Below the pieces are notes generated by a model, which worked only from the letters and a program-made list of their open reading frames with translations, did not search any database and was not told where the DNA came from. From JASLZO01 sp965247995 (GTDB lineage Bacteria; Chloroflexota; Dehalococcoidia; UBA6926): a DNA stretch of 64,000 nucleotides. Where the stretch lies: NCBI GenBank assembly GCA_965247995.1, contig OZ252041.1:1736001-1800000 (forward strand). Reading direction: 5' to 3'. Positions 34,771-42,810 of the stretch are shown piece by piece. Each line of letters opens with the position of its first letter. Positions within the stretch are counted from its first letter, which is position 1. Both the position numbers and the translations under genes were made by a program.

Positions 34771-35726
34771 GTGCCAACGCGCTTGCAGTTGATCTCGGCG
34801 GAGGCTTGCAGCTCAAGAACCCCGTGCTTCCCGCCTCCGGGTGCTTCGGACCAGAGCTGGCGGGAATCATCGACCTCAACCTACTTGGGGCGTTGGTCCC
34901 CAAGACCATCTTCTTTAACCCACGCGCTGGTAACCCGGCGCCGCGAATAGCAGAGAGCCCAGCCGGCATGCTCAATTCGATCGGAATCCCTAGCAGGGGC
35001 GTCGAACACTTTCTTTCTTTCATCTTCCCCGCCTATGTGGGATACGAATCCCCGACGATCGTTAGCATCGGTGGCCTGGCGATTCACGAGTACTTTGAGC
35101 TTGCGGCCCGGCTCGACGGCGTCCCTGCCGCGGCGGCGTTGGAGATCAACATCTCCTGCCCCAACTTAGAAGCCGGGGGCCTCGAGATCGGTGCCGATCC
35201 GAGGAACGTCGAACAGGTCGTCCGCGGCGTGACCGACCGCTTCAATGGTCCGGTGATCGCGAAGCTCACCCCCAACGTCACGTCGATCGCCGAGATCGCC
35301 CGTGCCGCGGAAAACGGCGGGGCAACGGCAGTCTCCGCGATCAATACTTTCAGTGGGATGGTGGTCGACGTCGAAGCGCGCAAACCCATCAGCGGGACCA
35401 ACACCGGTGGCATCTCCGGACCTGCCATCCGTCCAATGGCCGTTCGCATGGTCTGGCAGGTGGCGCACGCTGTGGGAATCCCCGTGATTGGGATGGGTGG
35501 GATCACGAACGCGAACGACGCACTCCAATTCATCCTCGCAGGCGCTACTGCGGTCGCGGTCGGCACGGCGAACTTCACCCGCCCAACCACAATGATCGAA
35601 GTTATCGACGGCCTCCAGACCTACGTCGACGAACAATCGATCCCAAGCATCACCGATCTCACCGGAGCCATGGAGGCGGGAGAACTCGTCGTGACGGAGC
35701 CCAAGAACCGTGTGACGGCGGGCTGA
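34767..35726 (+). CDS. pyrD: Dihydroorotate dehydrogenase, class 1B catalytic subunit
   Basis: A 319-residue FMN TIM barrel. It shows the class 1B features NPVLPASGCFG near residue 18, LNSIGIPSRGVEHFL near 70, EINISCPNLEAGG near 117, INTFSGMVVDVE near 190 and GGISGPAIRPMA near 210. The phosphate-binding end is GMGGITNANDALQFILAGATAVAVGT (in parts). Together with PyrK it oxidises dihydroorotate with NAD+. The product, orotate, feeds PyrE at the start of the same cluster. Confidence 0.94.
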   Translation: MSANALAVDLGGGLQLKNPVLPASGCFGPELAGIIDLNLLGALVPKTIFFNPRAGNPAPRIAESPAGMLNSIGIPSRGVEHFLSFIFPAYVGYESPTIVSIGGLAIHEYFELAARLDGVPAAAALEINISCPNLEAGGLEIGADPRNVEQVVRGVTDRFNGPVIAKLTPNVTSIAEIARAAENGGATAVSAINTFSGMVVDVEARKPISGTNTGGISGPAIRPMAVRMVWQVAHAVGIPVIGMGGITNANDALQFILAGATAVAVGTANFTRPTTMIEVIDGLQTYVDEQSIPSITDLTGAMEAGELVVTEPKNRVTAG

Positions 35727-35774
35727 TTGAACCGACGCACTGATACCAATTGATAATCGGAGGTCTCGACGATA

Positions 35775-36866
35775 GTGGCGAGTAGAGAGGAACTGCTTCG
35801 CGATCTGACCGACGCATTCGGCCCTACCGGGTTCGAAGGACCGGTCCGGGCGATCATTCGTCGCGAGTTGGACCCCATCGTCGATGACATCCGTACCGAC
35901 GGCATCGGTTCCCTGATCGCTCGGGTACGGGGAGCCGCCGGCTCGCCGCGGGTCATGATTACCGCCCACATGGACGAGGTTGGACTGATGGTCCGGCATG
36001 TCACACCGGAGGGGTACGTCAAGTTCCAAACCCTCGGTGGGTGGCTCGACCAGGCGCTGATTAATCAACGCTGGGTGATCCACACACGGAACGGACCCGT
36101 CAACGGCGTCACTGGGATCAAAACCGTCCACGTCATGCAACCGGACGACCGCACCAAAGTCTTCAAGAAAGAAGCGATGTTTGTGGATGTCGGTGCAACG
36201 GACAAGGACGATGCCGAATCGAGGCTCGGCATCATGCCAGGAGACCCGATCGCGCCCGACAGCCCCTTCACGCCGCTCAACGGTGGAGACCTCTACCTCG
36301 GGAAGGCATGGGATGACCGCGTTGGACTGGCGGTCATGATCGAAGCGATCCGCGCGCTGCGTGAATCGGACGGGGAACCGTTTCCGGGCACACTCTTCGG
36401 CGTCGCGACCGTTCAAGAAGAGGTCGGCCTGCGTGGCGCGCAAACGAGCAGTTACCAGGTGGAGCCGGACGTTGGCTTGAACCTCGAATCCGGGGTCGCC
36501 GGCGACTATCCGGGCACGAACGCTGACGAAGCCCAGGAAAAGATCGGGGGAGGCCCCGCGATCTTTCTCCATGACAGTTCCATGCTGCCGAACCTCCGCC
36601 TCCGTGACCTCGCAGTCGAGGCGGCACGCGAGGTCGACGTTCCCGTGCAGTTCAACGTGCTCAGTGGGTATGGCGAAGACGGAGCGGAGATCCAGCGCTC
36701 AAGAAGTGGAGCGCCGGCCATCAATATCGCCGTGCCGACGCGCTATCTCCATAGCCACAACGGCGTTATCAGCCGACGCGACTTCGATCACGCCGTCCAG
36801 CTCGTCACGGCTATTGTCCGGCGTCTGGATGCCGAGACCGCCGAAAGGCTGCGCACCTTCGATTAA
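35775..36866 (+). CDS. M42 family metallopeptidase (glutamyl aminopeptidase/endoglucanase M-like)
   Basis: A 363-residue dizinc aminopeptidase, usually a large tetrahedral assembly. Ligands: His in ITAHMDEVGLM near residue 67, Asp in GKAWDDRVGLA near 180, the general-base/ligand Glu pair in VQEEVGLRGA near 216, and the final His in RYLHSHNGVIS near 325. The segment LNLESGVAGDYPG has Glu where I expect Asp. GTG 35775 with GGAGG at 35759-35763 is the likely start. It lies 48 bases after pyrD; any link to pyrimidines is unproven. Confidence 0.92.
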   Translation: MASREELLRDLTDAFGPTGFEGPVRAIIRRELDPIVDDIRTDGIGSLIARVRGAAGSPRVMITAHMDEVGLMVRHVTPEGYVKFQTLGGWLDQALINQRWVIHTRNGPVNGVTGIKTVHVMQPDDRTKVFKKEAMFVDVGATDKDDAESRLGIMPGDPIAPDSPFTPLNGGDLYLGKAWDDRVGLAVMIEAIRALRESDGEPFPGTLFGVATVQEEVGLRGAQTSSYQVEPDVGLNLESGVAGDYPGTNADEAQEKIGGGPAIFLHDSSMLPNLRLRDLAVEAAREVDVPVQFNVLSGYGEDGAEIQRSRSGAPAINIAVPTRYLHSHNGVISRRDFDHAVQLVTAIVRRLDAETAERLRTFD

Positions 36867-36916
36867 GCGATTCCAGCTGCACCTCCTCGGTGCCAGGTTG
36901 AGACGAGCCTGATCTT

Positions 36917-37843
36917 GTGACGGCCACAGCGACGGACCGTTGGGCGGTCACCGGTGCGTCCGGCTTTACGGGTCGCTACCTGGCCACCCAACTGCTGGAA
37001 CGCAGCTCAAACGTCCTCAACCTGACCAACCATCCTCACCGGCCCCATCCGTTCGAGGATCGCGTCGAAGTGGCCCCCCTCGACTTCTCGGATCCCACGG
37101 GCTTGCGACGAAGCCTTGACGGCGTCGACGTTCTCTACAACTCGTACTACATCCGGTACCCGTATCGCGGAATCGGGTTCGACGACGCCGTTCGGAACAC
37201 ACGCGTCCTGGTGGAAGCGGCAGCCGACGCCGGCATCAGCCGAATCGTCCACGTCAGCGTCATGGGCGCGGAAACACACGACGACCTCCCGTACTACCGC
37301 GGCAAGAACGAGCAGGAGGCGATCGTCCGGGGAGCCGGCCTCCCGTACGCCATCCTGCGTCCGACCTGGATCTTCGGTCTGGGTGACGTTCTGACGAACA
37401 ACATTGCGTGGATGTTGCGCCGCTTTCCAGTATTCGTCGTTCCCGGAGACGGCCAATATCGAGTGCAACCCGTTGCGGCGGAGGATGTCGCGCGGATCGC
37501 GATCGAAGCTACCGACTCCTCCCAAGACCTCGTTTGGGATGTCGCAGGGCCGGACATAGTCGCGTTCGAGGACATGGTGCGGCTGTTGAGGACAGCCGTT
37601 GGCAGTAGGGCGGTGTTGGTACATGTACCGCAGGGGTTGGCGCTGACCATGGCCCGCCTGATGGGCGTCCTCCTGCGAGACCGAATCCTGACGCGGCAAG
37701 AAGTGGACGGGCTTGCGTCCAGCGTCCTCGTATCAGACCGGCCACCGCGTGGGCACATCAGCGTGCAGCGATGGCTCCAAGACGCAGGTCGCCACCTGGG
37801 ACTTCGGTACGAGTCTGAGATCGCCCGCCGGTTCAAACCCTGA
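36917..37843 (+). CDS. NAD(P)-binding epimerase/reductase, NmrA/NDUFA9-like
   Basis: A 308-residue Rossmann-fold protein. The nucleotide-binding WAVTGASGFTGRYLATQLL lies near residue 9. SVMGAE...YYRGKNEQEAIV near 113-135 keeps a Tyr/Lys pair in the region of the SDR active site but without the strict YxxxK spacing. The C-terminal half resembles atypical SDRs of the complex-I NDUFA9 type. The GTG 36917 start has no obvious ribosome site. The substrate is unknown. Confidence 0.82.
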   Translation: MTATATDRWAVTGASGFTGRYLATQLLERSSNVLNLTNHPHRPHPFEDRVEVAPLDFSDPTGLRRSLDGVDVLYNSYYIRYPYRGIGFDDAVRNTRVLVEAAADAGISRIVHVSVMGAETHDDLPYYRGKNEQEAIVRGAGLPYAILRPTWIFGLGDVLTNNIAWMLRRFPVFVVPGDGQYRVQPVAAEDVARIAIEATDSSQDLVWDVAGPDIVAFEDMVRLLRTAVGSRAVLVHVPQGLALTMARLMGVLLRDRILTRQEVDGLASSVLVSDRPPRGHISVQRWLQDAGRHLGLRYESEIARRFKP

Positions 37844-37960
37844 CTGAACCCCGACCTGCGTACCGGAGCCTGCCAAATAGAGGGAGAAGGGCTTCGGTCA
37901 CGTGTGCCCACTCCCGAATGCTGGCAGCGCCCGCGAGTACGCCCGCGTGCGTGCGGTTCC

Positions 37961-37966
37961 TATACT
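37961..37966 (+). promoter_or_regulatory. -10 box upstream of the LigD polymerase gene
   Basis: TATACT (5 of 6 to consensus) lies 46 bases before ATG 38013, in a 169-base gap. No convincing -35 is seen at the normal distance. Confidence 0.35.
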
Positions 37967-38012
37967 GACGGTCGATCCTGCATTGAACCTGGGATGTCGC
38001 TGCGTGTGATCG

Positions 38013-38909
38013 ATGACATCAATCCGTGAAGAGGAACCCCTCTACTTCGACGTGGCCGGTAAACGGTTGCGCATTACACACCCATCCAAGGTGCTCTTCC
38101 CTGACGACGGTATTACGAAAGCGGAAATCCTCCAGTACTACCTGGAGGTGGCCCCGCTCCTGTTACCGCACATCCGCGGACGGCCGGTCACCCTCAAGGC
38201 GTGGCCACATGGCATCACTGGGCGACCGTACTACCGTCGATGGGTCACGGGCCAAACACCCGCATGGATCCCGCGCGTCGCTGTCGAGGGTGGCGAGATA
38301 CCCGTGATCGTGGATGAAGCGGACCTGCTTTGGGTCGTGAATCAGGACTCCGTTGAGCTCCATCCGTGGCTCTCTCGGCAGGAGACCCTCGACCGTCCGG
38401 ACGTACTCATGTTCGACCTCGATCCCGGCCCGAAACTTCCAGCGGAACGCCTCTGTGAAGCGGCGCTCGAACTCCGCCACGCGCTCCAGCGGCTGGGTAT
38501 CGAGAGCTTCGCGAAGACCACTGGGTCCAATGGCTTCCACGTACTCGCCGGGATCGTCCCGAAGCATGACTACCACGCGGTGCACACGTTCGCGATCGGC
38601 GTCGCGCGTGTGCTCGTCGAACACCGGCCCGACCTGTTCACCATGGACTACAACAAAGCTCGCGGACGGCAGTCGCGTGTGCTCGTCGACCACATGCAAA
38701 TCGGATTTGGGAAGTCGACTGCGTCGATTTACGGCATCCGGCCGCTGAAGGGCGGTCCCATCTCGTCCCCGGTCACCTGGGACGAGGTTGCCACACTGGC
38801 GGTCCGACCGCAGCAGTTCACGATCAGAAACACCGCGGAGCGATTCGCGAAGCTCGGGGATGTGGCTCGAGATCTCGCGACGCATGCCCAGGTGTTGCCA
38901 TTTATGTGA
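38013..38909 (+). CDS. ligD: LigD-type polymerase/primase domain protein (NHEJ)
   Basis: A 298-residue stand-alone version of the polymerase domain of DNA ligase D, an archaeo-eukaryotic primase fold that fills gaps at double-strand breaks. Seen: THPSKVLFPDDGITKAE near residue 23, the catalytic LMFDLDPGPK Asp pair near 133, TTGSNGFHVLAGI near 171, and the third metal-site region MDYNKARGRQSRVLVDH near 213. It lacks the ligase and phosphoesterase parts. It converges on the ligase gene with 16 bases between stops, and Ku is beyond that. Confidence 0.93.
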   Translation: MTSIREEEPLYFDVAGKRLRITHPSKVLFPDDGITKAEILQYYLEVAPLLLPHIRGRPVTLKAWPHGITGRPYYRRWVTGQTPAWIPRVAVEGGEIPVIVDEADLLWVVNQDSVELHPWLSRQETLDRPDVLMFDLDPGPKLPAERLCEAALELRHALQRLGIESFAKTTGSNGFHVLAGIVPKHDYHAVHTFAIGVARVLVEHRPDLFTMDYNKARGRQSRVLVDHMQIGFGKSTASIYGIRPLKGGPISSPVTWDEVATLAVRPQQFTIRNTAERFAKLGDVARDLATHAQVLPFM

Positions 38910-38925
38910 CCGTGCACGTGGTCGC

Positions 38926-39930
38926 TCACACCATGGGGCCGGTCGATGCCTCCTCAAGGGCTTCCATCGTGCAATCCCCAGGGCCCACCTCCGGCCGTAC
39001 TGCAACGAAGATCGGGAATCGCAACTGCTTCGCCTCGGTCAGTTCGCTGTACTTGATCTGAACCACGATCCGAGGGTCGCACCATGACATCATGCGGTCC
39101 ACGTTGGGTGCTGCATCAAATGGCCGGTCCGGCCGCTCTAGAGTCCGCAACAACTCGTTTATTCCTGCCAAGGAAGTGTCGCTGAAACCGCCGCCTACGC
39201 TTCCAACGTACTGGAGTCCCCCATCGGCGTCGTAGGCGCCAAGCAGAAGGCTCCCAAACACGTCCGACCTGCGGCCGTAGCCCAGCGTGTATCCACCGAC
39301 GACGAGGTTGGCGGTCCGCGTGGTCTTGATCTTGACCCACTCGCGGGATCGCCGACCCGGGTGGTACACGCTGTCGAGGCTCTTCGCGACCATGCCCTCC
39401 AACCCCATGTGCTGGACACCCTGGAAGAATGCGATGCCGTTCGCGATCTCGAAATGCGAGACCTGGATCGCGTCGTTCGGGCGGACCGCCTCTGCAAGCC
39501 GCTTTTTTCGAACAGTTAGCGGCGAGCCGAGCAATGGCATAAAGTCCTGGTACAGGATGTCGAACGCCTGGAAGTGGATCGCCGCCGGTGGCCCAACTCC
39601 CTGACCCGCGCCCCGGTGGATGCGCTGGACGACCATTTGGAAGCTCGGACGCCCATCCTGATCGAGCGCCACGAGTTCCCCATCGAGCATCACGCCGTCC
39701 GCCGCCACGGACGAACGCAAGATGCCAGATACCTCCGGATACTGTTCAGTGATATCCCGCTGGCTCCGGCTAAGCAGCCGGACCCGTGGTCCGTCGATCG
39801 CTGCGATGACGCGGATGCCATCCCACTTCAACTCGAAGAGCTTGTCCGGCGCATCGAACGGGTCCCGTGCCGAGACCGCCAACATCGGCTGCAGGCGTTT
39901 TGGGAGCTCGCCTCTGGGGGCGATGCTCAC
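38926..39930 (-). CDS. ATP-dependent DNA ligase, LigD/LigC type (NHEJ)
   Basis: A 334-residue ligase consisting of adenylation and OB domains only. Motif I is FELKWDGIR with the nucleotidyl Lys near residue 35, motif III is FQAFDILY near 120, motif IV is GLEGMVAKSLDS near 175, and motif V is WVKIKTTRTANLVV near 200. GTG 39930 lies 6 bases after the ku stop, so both are in one operon. It seals ends brought together by Ku. It lacks the polymerase domain, which is encoded separately at 38.0 kb. Confidence 0.93.
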   Translation of the reverse strand: MSIAPRGELPKRLQPMLAVSARDPFDAPDKLFELKWDGIRVIAAIDGPRVRLLSRSQRDITEQYPEVSGILRSSVAADGVMLDGELVALDQDGRPSFQMVVQRIHRGAGQGVGPPAAIHFQAFDILYQDFMPLLGSPLTVRKKRLAEAVRPNDAIQVSHFEIANGIAFFQGVQHMGLEGMVAKSLDSVYHPGRRSREWVKIKTTRTANLVVGGYTLGYGRRSDVFGSLLLGAYDADGGLQYVGSVGGGFSDTSLAGINELLRTLERPDRPFDAAPNVDRMMSWCDPRIVVQIKYSELTEAKQLRFPIFVAVRPEVGPGDCTMEALEEASTGPMV

Positions 39931-39936
39931 CGGGGA

Positions 39937-40788
39937 TTACCCAGCGCGCGCTACTGGCGCTGCTGGAGAGGTCTCAGAGCCGGCGTCTTCCTCAGCCGAA
40001 CCGATGCGCTCTGCCTTCGCAGATTCGATGCTTGCCTTCAGAGCGGACATGAGATCAACGACGGTACCAGCCGGTTGCACCGGAGCCGCCGCCACGGGCT
40101 GGGCGCGGCCCAGCTTCGCCTCGATGACTTGCTCCAGCGTCGAACGGTACTCATCTCGGTACTGCTGTGGGTTGAATTCGCCGGTCAACTGGTCGATCAG
40201 CATGTTTGCCATGGCGAGCTCCGCCTCGGAGATCTCTGTTCCCTCTTCAGGTAACTCCAACTCCTTGGTGCCGCGGATTTCGTCCGGATAGAACATCGTG
40301 GACATGGCGATCGCCTTGTCGAATGGTCTCAGACAGCACAGGTGCTCCTTCTGCCGGATCGAGACCTTCGCTACCGCCACCCGACCGGAATCGGTGAGCG
40401 CTTTCTTGAGGAGGTAGAACGGCTTTACCCCCACGCCATCGGGCTCCAGCATGTAGCTCCGCTCGTAGTAGATCGGATCAATCGAGCTCAAGTCGATGAA
40501 CCGCGTAATCTCGATCTGCCGCGTAGACGGAACCGGCAGTTCTTCGAAGTCGGACTCCTCCATCACGACGTACTGGTCCTTCGAGTATTCGTACCCGCGA
40601 ACGATCTCATCCGCTGAGACATCGATTCCGTGGGTTGGGCAATAGCGCTTTTGGCGCAAACGCGTGTTGCAGTCCTTGTGAAGGGTCACGAACCCGATGT
40701 CTTTGCTCTCCGTAGCGATGTACAGCTTGATCGGAATGACCACCATTCCGAAGGAGATGGCCCCTCTCCATATTGATCGTTGCGGCAT
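39937..40788 (-). CDS. ku: Ku protein (NHEJ end-binding)
   Basis: A 283-residue bacterial Ku that forms a ring on DNA ends and recruits ligase D. The N-terminus RSIWRGAISFGMVVIPIKLY and the Cys/His pattern CNTRLRQKRYCPTHG are typical, as is the core DPIYYERSYMLEPD. The C-terminal 60 residues are an Ala-rich tail with few Lys, unlike the Lys-rich tails of some Ku proteins. GGGAGG lies 7 bases before ATG 40788, and a sigma-70-like promoter is at 40826-40854. Confidence 0.95.
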   Translation of the reverse strand: MPQRSIWRGAISFGMVVIPIKLYIATESKDIGFVTLHKDCNTRLRQKRYCPTHGIDVSADEIVRGYEYSKDQYVVMEESDFEELPVPSTRQIEITRFIDLSSIDPIYYERSYMLEPDGVGVKPFYLLKKALTDSGRVAVAKVSIRQKEHLCCLRPFDKAIAMSTMFYPDEIRGTKELELPEEGTEISEAELAMANMLIDQLTGEFNPQQYRDEYRSTLEQVIEAKLGRAQPVAAAPVQPAGTVVDLMSALKASIESAKAERIGSAEEDAGSETSPAAPVARAG

Positions 40789-40825
40789 CGTGTGGCCTCC
40801 CTATGAACGGCGACGCGAGGCAGCC

Positions 40826-40854
40826 ATTATTTGCACCTTCGCAGTAGGACGCAA
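40826..40854 (-). promoter_or_regulatory. Promoter of the ku-ligase operon
   Basis: On the minus strand TTGCGT (40849-40854) and AATAAT (40826-40831) are 17 bases apart. The -10 matches 5 of 6 and the -35 only 3 of 6. The start would fall near 40819, giving a leader of about 30 bases containing GGGAGG. Confidence 0.5.
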
Positions 40855-40887
40855 ACACTGTGTGTCGGTCGCCACCACAACATGCCG

Positions 40888-42810
40888 CTACTCGTCGGAG
40901 TCGTGATCGCCGGACGCCCCGGCGGGAATCGGAGACGGCACACCGGACGCACCAGTCGCTTTCGCCGAGCGCCCGTTGGCCTCGGTCATCGAGGTGTAGG
41001 TCATCGAGTACAGGCGGGCGTAGACGCCACCGAGCGCCAACAGCTCGTCGTGTGTCCCGACCTCGGCGATCTGCCCCGCTTCTAGGACCACGATTCGGCT
41101 CGCCTCTCGGATCGTGGAGAGGCGGTGCGCGATCACAAACGATGTCCGGCCGGGAAGAAGGTGGCGGAGCGCATCCTGAATCATGACTTCGGTGCGCGTG
41201 TCGATATTCGCGGTTGCCTCGTCAAGGATCAGGATGCGTGGGTCGGCAAGGATCGCCCGCGCCAAGCTGATCAGCTGGCGGTGGCCGACGCTCAGGTTGA
41301 CGCCGCGTTCCTGCAATTCAGTCTGGTAGCCATCGGGCATGTTCGCGATCACGTCGTGGATGCCGACCGCCCGCGCCGCCGCGGCGACAGCCTCGTCGTC
41401 AGCATCGGGGCGGCCAAAGCGGATGTTCTCCTCGACGGTTCCCGAGAACAGGAACGGCTCCTGAAGGACCATGCCCATGTCACGGGCGAGCGAACCGCGG
41501 CGGACGTCACGCAGGTCGGTACCGTCGATCTTCACACGACCCTCGGTCGCGTCATAAAACCGCGCAACGAGGCTGACCAAAGTCGTCTTCCCAGCTCCCG
41601 TTGGGCCCACGATCGCGATTGTCTCGCCCGGTGCGATCCTGAAGTCCACATCGCGGAGGACTGGTACCTCGGAGTCGTACGCGAACGAAACATGCTCGAA
41701 CGCGATCTCGCCGCGGATCGGCGGCATGTCGACAGCATCGGGCGCGTCAGCAACCTCGGGCTTCCTATCGAGAAGGTCGAAAATGCGGACTCCCGAGGCC
41801 ATCGCCCGTTGGAGCTCCGTGTACTGCATCGTGATGTTGCGGATCGGATCGAAGAACCGCTGGATCCACACTCCAAATGCGATGAGTGCCCCAACGTCCG
41901 TCATACCGTTCAACACGCGCCAACCGCCGTACACAATGACAAGCGCAGTCGCAACGCCTACGAGGATCTCCACCGCAGGGAACATTCCTGCGGAGAGGCG
42001 CGACGCTCGGAGGTTCGCGTCCAGGTGCTCCTGGTTCACTTGCTCGAAGCGGCGCATGTTCTCGTCCTCGCGCCGCATGCTCTGAATGGCTCGAACGCCG
42101 GACACGTTCTCTTGGAGGCTGCCGTTCACAACGGAGATGGCCTGGCGCACGCGAAGGAACGCGCCCCGGGCGCGCCGCTGCCAGAAGATCGCGATGATGA
42201 TGAGGATCGGAACGACGCTCAGCGTCACAACGGCCAAACTGAAGTCCAACCACATCATTGCCGCAACAATCCCTACCAGCATCAGGAGGTCGCTAGCGGT
42301 GCCAATGATGCCGCCAGTCAGGACCATCTGGATCTGTTCCACGTCGCTGATGACGCGGGACATCAGTCTCCCAACTTGCTGGCGGTCGTAGAAACTCAGT
42401 GACAGCGTCTGCAAGTGACCGAACAACTGCGTCCGGATGCGCACCAGCATCGCGTGCGCAACCTTCGCCATGTACCGCGATTGCAAATACGTGCCGACCG
42501 CGTTCGCGCCTGCAGTCACAAAGAAAATCGAGGAAAGCACGGTCAGCGTGTCCAGCTCGCCCGCTTTCACGGCGGTCTCCACGGCGTAGCCGATCAGCGG
42601 TGGAATGGCGACTGACGTGAAGGTCGCGATCAGCATGCCGACCAGTGCGATTACCGACCACTTCTTGTACGGGGCTAGGTAGGGCAGCAGCCGCACCGCG
42701 ACAGCATGGTTGTAGACGCTGCCGAGCGACTCGTCGTCCCAGCCGTCGTGCCCGCCGCCGTGGGGCCCTCCGCCTCCGCCACCCCCGCCGCCGAACCCAC
42801 CCATCGTCAT
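40888..42810 (-). CDS. ABC exporter half-transporter, subunit with consensus Walker B (heterodimer partner B)
   Basis: A 640-residue half-transporter: a Gly-rich N-terminus, six membrane spans (about 50-330), then a nucleotide-binding domain. Walker A is GPTGAGKTT, Walker B is LILDEATAN with catalytic Glu, and the switch His is in VIAHRLST, all consensus. The signature, however, is LSVGHRQ instead of LSGGQ. The upstream partner has the opposite pattern, so the pair is a BmrCD/TM287-288-like heterodimer with one working and one degenerate ATP site. ATG 42810 overlaps the partner stop (ATGA). The substrate is unknown; multidrug or lipid export is usual. Confidence 0.93.
   Translation of the reverse strand: MTMGGFGGGGGGGGGPHGGGHDGWDDESLGSVYNHAVAVRLLPYLAPYKKWSVIALVGMLIATFTSVAIPPLIGYAVETAVKAGELDTLTVLSSIFFVTAGANAVGTYLQSRYMAKVAHAMLVRIRTQLFGHLQTLSLSFYDRQQVGRLMSRVISDVEQIQMVLTGGIIGTASDLLMLVGIVAAMMWLDFSLAVVTLSVVPILIIIAIFWQRRARGAFLRVRQAISVVNGSLQENVSGVRAIQSMRREDENMRRFEQVNQEHLDANLRASRLSAGMFPAVEILVGVATALVIVYGGWRVLNGMTDVGALIAFGVWIQRFFDPIRNITMQYTELQRAMASGVRIFDLLDRKPEVADAPDAVDMPPIRGEIAFEHVSFAYDSEVPVLRDVDFRIAPGETIAIVGPTGAGKTTLVSLVARFYDATEGRVKIDGTDLRDVRRGSLARDMGMVLQEPFLFSGTVEENIRFGRPDADDEAVAAAARAVGIHDVIANMPDGYQTELQERGVNLSVGHRQLISLARAILADPRILILDEATANIDTRTEVMIQDALRHLLPGRTSFVIAHRLSTIREASRIVVLEAGQIAEVGTHDELLALGGVYARLYSMTYTSMTEANGRSAKATGASGVPSPIPAGASGDHDSDE

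Noticed and set aside
35166..36572. A 468-codon open frame on the minus strand
   Set aside because: It is antisense to pyrD and the M42 peptidase; composition is that of a reversed coding strand.
37961..38012. A full -35/-10 promoter before the LigD polymerase gene
   Set aside because: Only the -10 hexamer is convincing; no -35 at normal spacing, so it is listed as a weak box only.
41125..42402. A 425-codon open frame on the plus strand
   Set aside because: It lies wholly antisense to the ABC exporter gene; its translation is His/Arg/Asp-rich with no domain, as expected for an opposite-strand shadow in GC-rich DNA.
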